DNA from: an uncultured Oscillospiraceae bacterium
Lineage (GTDB): Bacteria; Bacillota; Clostridia; Oscillospirales; Ruminococcaceae
Assembly (NCBI GenBank): GCA_949741215.1
Contig: CATJLA010000089.1
Location: 1-40,899, forward strand
Direction of reading: 5' to 3'
Length of the DNA stretch: 40,899 bases
In this document: positions 23,177 through 30,998 of the stretch, piece by piece
How the letters are laid out: each line of letters begins with the position of its first letter
Numbering within the stretch: position 1 is the first letter of the stretch
Notes under the pieces: model-generated
What the model saw: the letters and a program-made list of their open reading frames with translations, nothing else
Told to the model about the DNA's origin: nothing
Databases searched by the model: none
Translations under genes and position numbers: made by a program

Positions 23177-24340
23177 ATGTATCAGATTAAAACCATGAAT
23201 AAAATCTCCCCCATGGGGCTGGACCGTTTTGATCCCCAAAGCTTCTGCTACGGGGAAGACGTTGATAAGCCGGACGCAATTTTGGTGCGCTCTGCGTCCT
23301 TACATGAAACAGAGCTGCCCAAAAGCCTGAAGGCCATTGCCCGGGCTGGGGCAGGAGTAAATAATATTCCGGTGGAAAAGTGCTCGGAGAAGGGGATTGT
23401 CGTTTTTAACACCCCCGGGGCCAACGCCAATGCGGTAAAGGAGCTGGTGCTGGCAGGGCTGCTGCTCTCCAGCAGAAAGATTGTACAGGGCATCCAGTGG
23501 AGCCAGTCCCTGGCAGGGCAAGGGGAGCAGATTCCTGCCCTGGTGGAAAAGGGCAAAGGCAAATTTGTAGGGCCGGAGCTGCTGGGCAAAAAGCTGGGTG
23601 TTATCGGCCTGGGGGCGATTGGCGGCCTGGTGGCCAACGCGGCAATCTCCCTGGGGATGGAGGTTTACGGCTATGACCCCTATATTTCGGTAGACTTGGC
23701 CTGGAAGCTCTCCCGCTCGATCATTCACGCTTCGTCCTTAAAGCAAATTTACGAAAACTGTGACTATATCACCATCCATGTGCCGGCGGTGGGGGACACC
23801 AAGGGCATGATCAACAGCGAGAGTATCCAAACCATGAAGCAGGGGGTGCGGATTCTCAACTTTTCCCGCGGGGAGCTGGCGGTTGCCGCCGATGTAAAAG
23901 AGGCGGTACAAAGCGGCAGAATGGCCTGTTATGTCACCGATTTCCCCAGCGAGGAACTGATGGGGATAGAAAATATTATCACAGTGCCTCATCTGGGCGC
24001 GTCCACGCCGGAGTCGGAGGACAACTGTGCCGGCATGGCGGCCTCCCAGCTGGTGGATTTTTTAGAAAACGGCAACATTGTCAACTCGGTAAACTTCCCC
24101 AACGTAACCATGCCCCGGACCACCAAGCTGCGGTATGGCGTGGTGCATAAAAATATCCCCAATATGTTAAGCCAGATCACCAATGCGTTCTCCAGTTCTC
24201 AGGTAAATATTGAGAATATGGCCAGCAAGTCCAAAAAGGACTATGCGTATACCATTTTGGACATAGCCGGAGAGGTTTCCGGCGCATTTGCGGAAAAGAT
24301 TCAGGCAATTGAAGGGATTGTGCGGGTTTATCAGTTCTAA
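23177..24340 (+). CDS. serA: D-3-phosphoglycerate dehydrogenase
   Basis: 387 aa. It oxidises 3-phosphoglycerate to 3-phosphohydroxypyruvate with NAD+, the first step of serine synthesis. The N-terminal substrate domain has LVRSASLHETELP and AIARAGAGVNNIPVE. The NAD domain has LGVIGLGAIGGLVANAA (GxGxxG), LNFSRGELA (catalytic Arg region) and the catalytic His in VPHLGASTPESEDNCA. The last 75 residues form an ACT domain (IPNMLSQITNAFSSSQVNIE), the usual site of serine feedback. GGGAGG precedes the ATG. It is second in the ser operon and is followed by a terminator. Confidence 0.95.
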   Translation: MYQIKTMNKISPMGLDRFDPQSFCYGEDVDKPDAILVRSASLHETELPKSLKAIARAGAGVNNIPVEKCSEKGIVVFNTPGANANAVKELVLAGLLLSSRKIVQGIQWSQSLAGQGEQIPALVEKGKGKFVGPELLGKKLGVIGLGAIGGLVANAAISLGMEVYGYDPYISVDLAWKLSRSIIHASSLKQIYENCDYITIHVPAVGDTKGMINSESIQTMKQGVRILNFSRGELAVAADVKEAVQSGRMACYVTDFPSEELMGIENIITVPHLGASTPESEDNCAGMAASQLVDFLENGNIVNSVNFPNVTMPRTTKLRYGVVHKNIPNMLSQITNAFSSSQVNIENMASKSKKDYAYTILDIAGEVSGAFAEKIQAIEGIVRVYQF

Positions 24341-24354
24341 ACAGTTTTTTTGAA

Positions 24355-24405
24355 GGCAGGGCGTTCTCTTTTGCAAGGGGGGACGTCCTGCCCTTTTTGT
24401 TTTTA
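24355..24405 (+). terminator. Terminator of the serC-serA operon with embedded GACGTC
   Basis: GGCAGGGCGT (24355-24364) pairs with ACGTCCTGCC (24383-24392; one G-U), with inner CTC/GGG pairing, followed by CTTTTTGTTTTT. Here the GGACGTCCTGCC element forms the 3' arm of a real terminator. Confidence 0.8.
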
Positions 24406-24486
24406 GAGTTTCAGGAAAGTCTTCTGAAAATTGTAGATCTAAAGTAAAAGCAAATTTTTTGCGCAATTTATCTCGGATTGGCAGAC

Positions 24487-24522
24487 AAAATAGCGGCAAG
24501 GAATCATCCCTGCCGCTATTTT
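24487..24522 (-). terminator. Terminator of the flavoprotein gene
   Basis: AAAATAGCGGCA and TGCCGCTATTTT form a 12-bp stem, extended past one mismatch by GGA/TCC, loop ATCA. It lies about 120 bp beyond the stop codon of the minus-strand flavoprotein gene. Confidence 0.8.
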
Positions 24523-24640
24523 ACGGATCACTTATGTATATATGATTTCTTGGGTTACAATCTCCGCTGTACTTGCCTGAATATGGTTCATCCTGCCGGC
24601 CAATATCGTCTGATCGACCGTTTTCAGTTCCTCTTCCGGA

Positions 24641-25186
24641 TTAAAACTTCTCCGCCAGAGCGGCGGCCTGCCTGCATCCGTCCGTCTTTTCAATATCGCC
24701 GACATTCAGAACACCCGGAACCAGAACCTCGCCTACAATCTTCCACTTCATCAGCGCGGCAGAACGTTCCATAGGAATGCGCACACCGTCAAAAACAGAC
24801 AGATCCTCTTCTTCACAGCAGGCAATTACGGCGCATTCCTTGCCGGCAATATCCTTTCCGCCTACAACAAATGCAAACAAACGGTCAATAACGCCTTTTA
24901 TCTGCGCCGGGATAGAGTACCAGTATACAGGCATGGAGAAAACTACGGCGTCAGCCTCCAAAATAGCGGGGGCAATTGTGTTGAAGTCATCGTCAAAGGA
25001 ACAAGCCTTCCCGGTTTTAAAACAGGTTTCGCAGGCCCGACAGCCGCCTACGTTTTTCATTGCGGCATCAAAGCGGGTGACGGTATGCCCCTTGGCCTCC
25101 GCCGCCTGGATGAACGCATCTGTCATGGCAAAGCTGTTGCCTTTTTTTCGAGGGCTGCCGGTGATTACAACGATCTTTTTACTCAT
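24641..25186 (-). CDS. NADPH-dependent FMN reductase-like flavoprotein
   Basis: A 181-aa flavodoxin-fold protein. The FMN phosphate loop is TGSPRKKGNS. GGCRACETCFKTGKACSFDD is the cysteine-rich segment typical of iron-sulfur-flavoprotein-like or NAD(P)H-oxidoreductase relatives. MPVYWYSIPAQIKGVIDR is the second FMN loop. It probably reduces quinones, nitro-compounds or another small oxidant; the donor and substrate are uncertain. GGGAGG precedes the ATG. It is divergent from an HxlR regulator, which most likely controls it. Confidence 0.88.
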   Translation of the reverse strand: MSKKIVVITGSPRKKGNSFAMTDAFIQAAEAKGHTVTRFDAAMKNVGGCRACETCFKTGKACSFDDDFNTIAPAILEADAVVFSMPVYWYSIPAQIKGVIDRLFAFVVGGKDIAGKECAVIACCEEEDLSVFDGVRIPMERSAALMKWKIVGEVLVPGVLNVGDIEKTDGCRQAAALAEKF

Positions 25187-25212
25187 GCAAAATACCTCCC
25201 TGTTTCACGGGC

Positions 25213-25292
25213 TTGACTTTGCCCGCACCTGATAGTATCATTGTAACAGAAATTGAAACAGAATCAAGTACGCACATTCAGGTGCGATACTT
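25213..25292. promoter_or_regulatory. Divergent promoters and likely HxlR operator
   Basis: Plus: TTGACT (25213-25218), 17 bp, TATCAT (25236-25241). Minus: TTGATT (complement of 25262-25267), 16 bp, TACAAT (complement of 25240-25245). The -10 regions overlap, so the promoters compete. An inverted pair CGCACCTG (25222-25229) and CAGGTGCG (25280-25287) brackets them, and GTACGCAC/GTGCGATAC (25268-25290) forms a near-palindrome suited to a dimeric winged-helix regulator. Confidence 0.55.
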
Positions 25293-25311
25293 ACCTGGGA
25301 GAAAGTGTGCA

Positions 25312-25674
25312 ATGAAGGAACGCTGTATTTCACAAGAGTGCCTTAGCGATACGGGCTTTAGCTATACCCTCTCTTTAATCAACGGAAAATATAAAATGAT
25401 CATTCTTTATACATTGATGGAATTTCAGGTGGTACGGTTTAATGAAATGAAAAAATATATTGGAAATATTTCTTATAAAACCCTAAGCTCCACCCTGAAG
25501 GAATTGGAGGCCGATCAACTGGTGCATCGTGAGGAATACCCCCAAATTCCGCCTAAGGTTGAGTATAGCTTAACGGAACGGGGAAAATCTCTGATCCCCC
25601 TTTTAGACGAAATGTGCGAATGGGGAGAAAAGAACAGGCTTCCAACCGCGTCATTCCCGGTTAACCCCACTTAA
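25312..25674 (+). CDS. HxlR-family transcriptional regulator
   Basis: About 120 aa. Winged helix of the HxlR type: YTLSLINGKYKMIILYTLME, then RFNEMKKYIGNISYKTLSST, LKELEADQLVHREEYPQIPP and KVEYSLTERGKSLIPLLDEM. Two cysteines near the N-terminus (RCISQEC) could sense oxidants or electrophiles, as in HypR or QsrR-type members; this is inference. The ATG at 25312 has GGGAG about 10 nt upstream; the longer frame from 25213 covers its own promoter. Divergent from the flavoprotein. Confidence 0.9.
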   Translation: MKERCISQECLSDTGFSYTLSLINGKYKMIILYTLMEFQVVRFNEMKKYIGNISYKTLSSTLKELEADQLVHREEYPQIPPKVEYSLTERGKSLIPLLDEMCEWGEKNRLPTASFPVNPT

Positions 25675-25708
25675 AAGGAGGGCGCTGCAAAACAAACAGG
25701 CGCTTACG

Positions 25709-26536
25709 TCACGGAAGCAAAACCTCCGGGGCGGTTTCTTCTCCTCCAAAAGAGCCTGCACGGCGTTTTAAGTACTCAATCTCGCTTTGCTGTAAGCTTT
25801 TGGGGCAGGTTACCGTTACCGGGCGGTTTACCTGACGGTACCGGATAGAATAAATATCCTGGGCGGTTGAAAGAACCTTATCCCGGGTAAAGGGGTAGGT
25901 GCGGGTTAAATCAACCGTTTCAAACACCAGGTCCAGGGTAAGGGTAGCGGCAATCTCCACAGTTTCATCCGGCCGAAGAATCTCTCCGGTAATTGGGTCC
26001 GGCAGGTTGGAGGATTCCAGCAAAACTTTGGCTGTAAAGCCGTTTTCCACCGCAAAAAGCTCGTCAGAAACCACCTGGTACTGCTCCGAGAAAAATTCCT
26101 GAGGGATACCCATATAGTCCTGCGCCAAATTGCTGGCGTAGCGGTTGTAGACGTCCACAAACCAGGTGCCGCTGTGCTTGTAAAAGTAGTTTACGCCGTC
26201 ATAATAATCCGGCTCCGGGTAATACCAGAACACCAACGGCTGCCGCTGCCGGTAGGTAAGCACCCGCCTGCCGTCCCCTTGGGTGCGGAACACAATATCC
26301 TCCTGTGTGTAGGCGAAAAAATCCAGCAGATTTTGGGTGTTTTGATGGGTCTTTTCAATCTCGCCGCTGTTCAGATTTGCCACAAAGGTTTTGTACAGCG
26401 AGAGGGCGCTTACCCCTTCCATCAGTTGGGGCTCTTTTTTCAGCCTGGGGGTAATGGCGGCGCAGTGATAGGCGGCAGCGCCCAGCAGGGCCACCCCTAA
26501 CAAAATACTGAGAATCCGGGGGAGAAGCTTTGCCAA
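25709..26536 (-). CDS. Membrane-anchored protein of unknown function
   Basis: About 275 aa. One N-terminal transmembrane segment (ILSILLGVALLGAAAYHCAA) is followed by an extracytoplasmic domain rich in Tyr, Thr and acidic residues (YYPEPDYYDGVNYFYKHSGTW region). No family was recognised. TTG at 26536 is the likely start because AAAGGAGG lies 8 nt before it; the longer frame lacks this. It converges on the HxlR gene with 34 bp between stops. Confidence 0.75.
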   Translation of the reverse strand: MAKLLPRILSILLGVALLGAAAYHCAAITPRLKKEPQLMEGVSALSLYKTFVANLNSGEIEKTHQNTQNLLDFFAYTQEDIVFRTQGDGRRVLTYRQRQPLVFWYYPEPDYYDGVNYFYKHSGTWFVDVYNRYASNLAQDYMGIPQEFFSEQYQVVSDELFAVENGFTAKVLLESSNLPDPITGEILRPDETVEIAATLTLDLVFETVDLTRTYPFTRDKVLSTAQDIYSIRYRQVNRPVTVTCPKSLQQSEIEYLKRRAGSFGGEETAPEVLLP

Positions 26537-26880
26537 GTGGCAGGCCTCCTTTATTTTACAAAATTTGGGGCTTTGGGGACGCAGTGGAGGCGGGAGGCCG
26601 TAGGGACAGCCCGCAGTCTTCACTGCACAAAGCCTGTAGGTATCTTACATTTTACACTATTTTTGAAAAAAAGTACACAAAAAACCTTGTTTTTACAAAA
26701 AAATGTTTATCGGGTATTTAACCGAAAACCATCTGGTTTTTTATACGCTTCCACGATATAATAAAAGAGTTGCGGCGCGGCGATGATAAAGAAAGCGGCG
26801 CAGAGGCTGTTTTGAGGATAACCTTGCCCCCGGCGTAACAGGGACGTCCGGCAAAGGTTTGTGAAAAGGAGAAATGTATT
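26537..26880 (+). other. typA upstream region
   Basis: No gene. A TATAAT at 26757-26762 with a poor -35 (TGGTTT at 26734) is the best promoter candidate for typA, giving a leader of about 115 nt. GGGGACGCAGTGG (from 26577) and CAGGGACGTCCGG (GACGTC at 26843-26848) are copies of the recurrent element, the second within the predicted leader. Confidence 0.45.
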
Positions 26881-28701
26881 TTGGTTAGAAATGATTTAAG
26901 AAATATTGCAATTATCGCCCACGTTGACCACGGTAAAACCACCCTGGTGGATGAGATGCTCAAGCAGGGTGGCGCCTTTAGGGAAAACCAGGTGGTGGAG
27001 GACCGGGTAATGGACAGCAACGACCTGGAACGGGAACGGGGCATTACCATCCTGGCAAAAAATACGGCGGCTTATTATAAAGATGTAAAGATCAATATCA
27101 TTGATACCCCCGGCCATGCAGATTTTGGCGGCGAGGTAGAGCGTATTCTGAAAATGGTAAACGGCGTGGTGCTGCTGGTGGATTCCTTTGAGGGCCCCAT
27201 GCCCCAAACCCGTTTTGTGCTGCAAAAATCCCTGGAACTTGGCCACAAGGTGGTGGTGGTGGTAAATAAGGTGGATCGTCCCGACGCCCGGCCCAAGGAG
27301 ATTGAGGACGAGGTGCTGGAGCTGTTTTTGGAGCTGGACGCCACTGACGAACAGCTGAACAGTCCCTTTGTATACTGCTCCGGCCGGGCAGGTACGGCCT
27401 CCCTCAGCCCGGATAGCCAGGGGACTGATTTACGTCCCTTATTTGACACGATTTTGGAGCATATTCCCGCGCCGGAAGGGGACGAAACTGCCCCCCTGCA
27501 GCTGCTGGTTTCTTCTATCGACTATAACGACTATGTGGGCCGGATTGCCATTGGACGGATTGAGCGGGGGATGCTGCGCACAAACCAGGAGGTTTCCATC
27601 TGCGATTATCACAACCCGGAGGAAAGTTACCGGGGCAAAATTGTCACCATGTATCAGATCGACGGCTTGAAGCGGGTACCGGCCCAGGAGGCCAAGATGG
27701 GAGACATCGTTTGTATTTCCGGCCTGGAAAAGATTACGATCGGCAACACCATTACCGCTACCGACTGCCCCGAGCCGCTGCCCTTTGTCAAAATCAGCGA
27801 GCCTACGGTAGAAATGACCTTCTCGGTAAACGACAGCCCCTTTGCCGGGCGGGAGGGTAAGTTTGTCACCTCCCGGCATCTGCGGGATCGGCTGTTCCGG
27901 GAGCTGCTCAAGGACGTCTCCCTGCGGGTGAGCGAAACCGACTCCACCGAAAGCTTTAACGTAGCGGGCAGAGGGGAAATGCACCTTTCCATCCTGATTG
28001 AAACAATGCGCCGGGAGGGGTATGAGTTTCAGGTAAGTACTCCCAGAGTGCTGTACCGGGAGGAAAACGGCCAGAAGCTGGAGCCTATCGAGCGGTTAAG
28101 CGTAGACGTGCCCAACGAGTTTGTGGGCGCAGTTATGGAGAAGATGGGCAACCGCAAGGGTGTTTTGCAGGAGATGAACCCGCTGGAAACCCGCACCAAG
28201 CTGGAATTTTTGATTCCTGCCCGGGGATTGTTCGGCTATAAAAACGACTTCCTCACCGATACGAAGGGGGAAGGCATTATGAACTCGGTATTTGAGGGCT
28301 ACGAGCCCTTTAAGGGAGAGATTCCCATCCGGCCCATGGGCTCGCTGATCGCCTTTGAATCCGGCGACTCGGTTACCTACGGCCTGTATAACGCCCAGGA
28401 GCGGGGCGACCTGTTTATCTCCGCCGGCGTGCCGGTATACGAGGGTATGATTGTAGGCCAAAACCCCAAGGGGGACGACATGGTGGTAAACGTTTGCAAA
28501 AAGAAGCACGTTTCCAACATGCGGGCATCCGGCAGCGACGAGGCGCTTCGTCTGACACCCCCAAAGAAGATGAGCCTGGAGGAAGCGCTGGAGTTTATCA
28601 CTGACGACGAGCTGGTGGAGATTACCCCCAAGAGCATCCGTCTGCGCAAAAAGATTTTGAGCCACGACCTGCGGATGAAAGCGGCCTCCAAAGCCAAATA
28701 A
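26881..28701 (+). CDS. typA: Translational GTPase TypA/BipA
   Basis: A 606-aa ribosome-associated GTPase of normal length. G1 is AHVDHGKTTL, G2 lies around ERGITI, G3 is DTPGHADF, and G4 is NKVDRPDARP. An EF-Tu-like domain II (about 205-290) and two EF-G-like alpha/beta domains follow; the C-terminal part contains ARGLFGYKNDFLTDTKGEG and RASGSDEALRLTPP, typical of TypA. It helps ribosome assembly and stress growth. Start TTG at 26881 with AAAGGAG 9 nt upstream. Own terminator. Confidence 0.96.
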   Translation: MVRNDLRNIAIIAHVDHGKTTLVDEMLKQGGAFRENQVVEDRVMDSNDLERERGITILAKNTAAYYKDVKINIIDTPGHADFGGEVERILKMVNGVVLLVDSFEGPMPQTRFVLQKSLELGHKVVVVVNKVDRPDARPKEIEDEVLELFLELDATDEQLNSPFVYCSGRAGTASLSPDSQGTDLRPLFDTILEHIPAPEGDETAPLQLLVSSIDYNDYVGRIAIGRIERGMLRTNQEVSICDYHNPEESYRGKIVTMYQIDGLKRVPAQEAKMGDIVCISGLEKITIGNTITATDCPEPLPFVKISEPTVEMTFSVNDSPFAGREGKFVTSRHLRDRLFRELLKDVSLRVSETDSTESFNVAGRGEMHLSILIETMRREGYEFQVSTPRVLYREENGQKLEPIERLSVDVPNEFVGAVMEKMGNRKGVLQEMNPLETRTKLEFLIPARGLFGYKNDFLTDTKGEGIMNSVFEGYEPFKGEIPIRPMGSLIAFESGDSVTYGLYNAQERGDLFISAGVPVYEGMIVGQNPKGDDMVVNVCKKKHVSNMRASGSDEALRLTPPKKMSLEEALEFITDDELVEITPKSIRLRKKILSHDLRMKAASKAK

Positions 28702-28747
28702 TTTGCTTTTAGGACGGCACTGCAGGCGAGAAATCCGCGGCAAAAAT

Positions 28748-28789
28748 AAAGGGCAGGACAAACCCATTGCAGGTTTGTCCTGCCCTTTT
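28748..28789 (+). terminator. Terminator of typA
   Basis: A perfect 17-bp stem (arm AAAGGGCAGGACAAACC) with a 7-nt loop, then TTTT. GGACGGCACTGC (28712-28723) lies between the stop codon and this hairpin. Confidence 0.9.
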
Positions 28790-28964
28790 ATCCTGCGTAA
28801 CCCACGGCGGCGTTCTGCGGGAAAGCATCTGTGGGGCATAGGGGTAAATCGGAAGATCGTCAATTTTTTACCATCTCCACGGCATCACAGTCAAATTCCC
28901 AAATTCTCCACCATTCAAACAAGCTATTTCAATCACAGCCGACCCAAAATCACCGCCGCAATAT
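28790..28964. other. Intergenic stretch after typA
   Basis: No gene, promoter or clear repeat seen. The frame crossing it lacks a ribosome-binding site. Confidence 0.4.
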
Positions 28965-29032
28965 TAAAATCGCTCCCCCATAGGGGAGGGTTCCTACACT
29001 ATTTACTATTCACTATTCCTTCTTACTTCCAG
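28965..29032 (+). repeat. Short dispersed repeat, copy B
   Basis: AAAATCGCTCCCC, a hairpin CTCCCCCATAGGGGAG, then TTCCTACACTATTTACTATT and CACTATT. It matches copy A at 21780-21838 in order and spacing, and ends 4 bp before parS site 2. Confidence 0.6.
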
Positions 29033-29036
29033 TTAA

Positions 29037-29052
29037 TGTTTCACGTGAAACA
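29037..29052. promoter_or_regulatory. parS: parS site 2
   Basis: TGTTTCACGTGAAACA, identical to site 1. It lies between the typA terminator and the ECF sigma promoter, about 43 bp upstream of that -35. Confidence 0.92.
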
Positions 29053-29094
29053 TTTGTTTGAAGTAAAAATTGGAAACGTATTTTTCTCGGGTTA

Positions 29095-29120
29095 TGAACC
29101 TTTTCCCCAATATTCCCGTC
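29095..29120 (+). promoter_or_regulatory. ECF-type promoter of the sigma factor gene
   Basis: TGAACC (29095-29100), 16-bp spacer, CGTC (29117-29120). This matches the TGAAAC-N16/17-CGTC type used by ECF factors such as Bacillus SigM/SigW, and suggests that the sigma factor transcribes its own gene. The start would be near 29127, about 44 nt before the GTG. Confidence 0.55.
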
Positions 29121-29170
29121 TATATTGGTGAAATTGATTTCATCGTACATGCAAATGAGGAGGTGATCAT

Positions 29171-30445
29171 GTGGATAACTTTGAAGCTCTGCTGGAGGAG
29201 CACCGCCGTGCTGTGGAACGGTTTGTGCGGTTTCGTATCAACTCTGTGGCGGATGCGGACGACGTTTTACAAGAGGTATATCTGTCCGCTTACCGAAAAC
29301 AGGGACAGCTGCAAAAGGAAAGCTCCTTTAAGCCCTGGATTCTTACCATTGCCCGGAATAAATGCAGAGACTATTTCCGGCAAATGGCAGCACAGATGGC
29401 CCTCCCCCTGGAGGCGATACCCGAAACTGCGCTGAGCTGTGAGGGCAGGTACGGAATAGAGGAGCCCACTCCCGTCCAGGAAACGATGGAGCTGCTGAAA
29501 GATAAGGACAAGCAGATTTTGTATTTGTATTACTGGAAGGAGCTGCCTCAGGCAGAGATTGCCAAAGCCCTGCAGCTGCCGGTTGGTACGGTGAAAAGCC
29601 GCCTGTATACCGCCAAGCAGAATTTTAAAAAGAGCTATCCATATTGCGCCGGAGAGACGAAAGGAGAAATCATCATGAAAAAACTGCCTGAATTTTTGCC
29701 TGAGTACACCATTATTCCCAGTAAAGAACCACCCTTTGCCGTAAAATGGGAAGAGCTGATGGGCTGGTTTTTGGTGCCAAAGCTGGGAGAAGCCTTAAGC
29801 TGGGGGATGTACGACCTTCCTTCCCGGAAATGCAGCCATATTTATGACATGAAGGTGACCGGCAAGGCTATGGTCCATGGGATTGAAGGGGTGGAGCTTA
29901 CCGCCCGGGAGGCGGAGTATTCCGGCAAAAAGGAGGTAATCAACCGCACCTTTGTAGCCCAGCTGACCGATACCCATTGCCGCTACCTGGCAACCCTGCG
30001 CAACGATGGGGATGTGCGCAACTATATCACCTTTTTGGACGGAGACGCATTTTTTCCAAACTGGGGCTTTGGGGAGAACAACTGCGGCAATGAGGTGAAC
30101 CTCTCCCCAAAAGGAGATATCAAAAGGGAGGGCAACACCGTAACCAGCTGCAAAAAGGATTTTTTGCTGGATATGGTGGGACGATATACCGTTACCATCA
30201 ACGGCAAAAGCTATGATACCGTATGCGTAATGGATATTGAAACCTATAACCACAACGTTGTTTCGGAGCAGTTTTTGGACCAAAACGGCCGGACTATTTT
30301 ATGGCGGCGTTTTAACCGGGACGACTGGGCCTTTGACCGGTACCAAAAGCTTTGGAGCCAGCAGCTGCCGGAAAACGAGCGGCTTACGGTAAACGGCAAA
30401 ACCTATGTCCAATGGTATGACTGTATTACCGATTATATCCTGTAA
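29171..30445 (+). CDS. ECF sigma factor fused to a large unknown C-terminal domain
   Basis: 424 aa. Residues 1 to about 160 are an ECF sigma-70 factor: region 2 (DADDVLQEVYLSAYR, FKPWILTIARNKCRDYFRQM) and region 4 (LPQAEIAKALQLPVGTVKSR, LYTAKQNFKK). Residues 169-424 form a separate soluble domain of unknown family (GWFLVPKLGEALSWGMYDLP, RTILWRRFNRDDW, NGKTYVQWYDC) with no membrane segment. An AAAGGAG at 29660-29666 sits 8 nt before an in-frame ATG at 29675 (Met169, MKKLPEF), so the C-terminal part may also be made alone. The GTG start has GAGGAGGTGATC just upstream. No anti-sigma gene is adjacent. Confidence 0.87.
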   Translation: MDNFEALLEEHRRAVERFVRFRINSVADADDVLQEVYLSAYRKQGQLQKESSFKPWILTIARNKCRDYFRQMAAQMALPLEAIPETALSCEGRYGIEEPTPVQETMELLKDKDKQILYLYYWKELPQAEIAKALQLPVGTVKSRLYTAKQNFKKSYPYCAGETKGEIIMKKLPEFLPEYTIIPSKEPPFAVKWEELMGWFLVPKLGEALSWGMYDLPSRKCSHIYDMKVTGKAMVHGIEGVELTAREAEYSGKKEVINRTFVAQLTDTHCRYLATLRNDGDVRNYITFLDGDAFFPNWGFGENNCGNEVNLSPKGDIKREGNTVTSCKKDFLLDMVGRYTVTINGKSYDTVCVMDIETYNHNVVSEQFLDQNGRTILWRRFNRDDWAFDRYQKLWSQQLPENERLTVNGKTYVQWYDCITDYIL

Positions 30446-30487
30446 AACAAAAATGGCGGGGGGCTTCTCTCCGCCATGCTGTTTTTA
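30446..30487 (+). terminator. Terminator of the ECF fusion gene
   Basis: ATGGCGG and CCGCCAT pair, flanked by AAAACA and TGTTTT, with a T5 tail. Confidence 0.8.
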
Positions 30488-30514
30488 AAGACCGTTGTTT
30501 TCCGCTTCTGCCTC

Positions 30515-30543
30515 TTGCAATTTTTACCAAAGGCATGTATAAT
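30515..30543 (+). promoter_or_regulatory. Promoter of the candidate 285-nt RNA
   Basis: TTGCAA (30515-30520), 17-bp spacer, TATAAT (30538-30543). Confidence 0.65.
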
Positions 30544-30549
30544 AATGAT

Positions 30550-30833
30550 AATGCGGCGCGAGTTCCTGTCGGGTATCGGGAAAAGGCGTTTGCAGGCAAG
30601 TCCGCTGAAGCAGGGTTTATCGGAGAAACCCGGAGTTGGCGGCAGATGAGGGGCGTTGTCGTTCAGATACGGCTTTGTTCCGCCCGAAAAGGGAAATTGC
30701 CAAAAGCGCCAAAGGGCTTTCCTCCATTGCTGTAAGACCGGCAGGCAGGCAGAGCCACTAGGCATATGGCGGCGGTTTTCCGGCGGGTTTGGCTCCGGGG
30801 GAAGATGGAGAGCTTCCTCCGGAGCCATTTTTT
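30550..30833 (+). ncRNA. Candidate structured non-coding RNA, family unknown
   Basis: The stretch has its own promoter and ends in a strong terminator (30791-30833: a 14-bp stem from GGCTCCGG to CCGGAGCC, then TTTTTT), giving about 285 nt. No frame has a ribosome-binding site. Local hairpins include GGGTTT-ATCGGAG-AAACCC, enclosed by CCGC/GCGG. I looked for the conserved cores of RNase P (GAGGAAAGTCC), tmRNA, the SRP tetraloop helix, and TPP, FMN and cobalamin riboswitches and did not see them. 6S RNA cannot be excluded by eye. Confidence 0.5.
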
Positions 30834-30998
30834 AGCTTCCCTTTCCGTTAAGCTTGGGGACGAGGCTGCAAAATAACAGTTTGCTGCCATGTCCCAAAAG
30901 CTATAAAAATATTTTTGGAAAACAGGCAGAAAACAGGGCGATTTTTTTCACTACTATGATAGAGTAAGGCTTTTGTGCTTGAAAAGGAGGACTTCAAG
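30834..30998 (+). other. Upstream region of the DUF4349 lipoprotein
   Basis: It contains GGGGACGAGGCTGC (30856-30869). A TATGAT at 30955-30960 is a possible -10 without a clear -35. No gene seen. Confidence 0.4.

Noticed and set aside
24523-24640. Short frame after the flavoprotein stop (ending MNHIQASTAEIVTQEIIYT)
   Set aside because: Too short, no proper ribosome-binding site and no known family. It could be a gene remnant, but this cannot be supported.
27480-27495. GGGGACGAAACTGCC within typA as a copy of the intergenic element
   Set aside because: It encodes GDETAP at a position where TypA proteins have a linker of the same length, so codon usage explains it.
28703-29131. 142-codon frame after typA
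   Set aside because: It crosses a terminator, a dispersed repeat and parS, with no ribosome-binding site.
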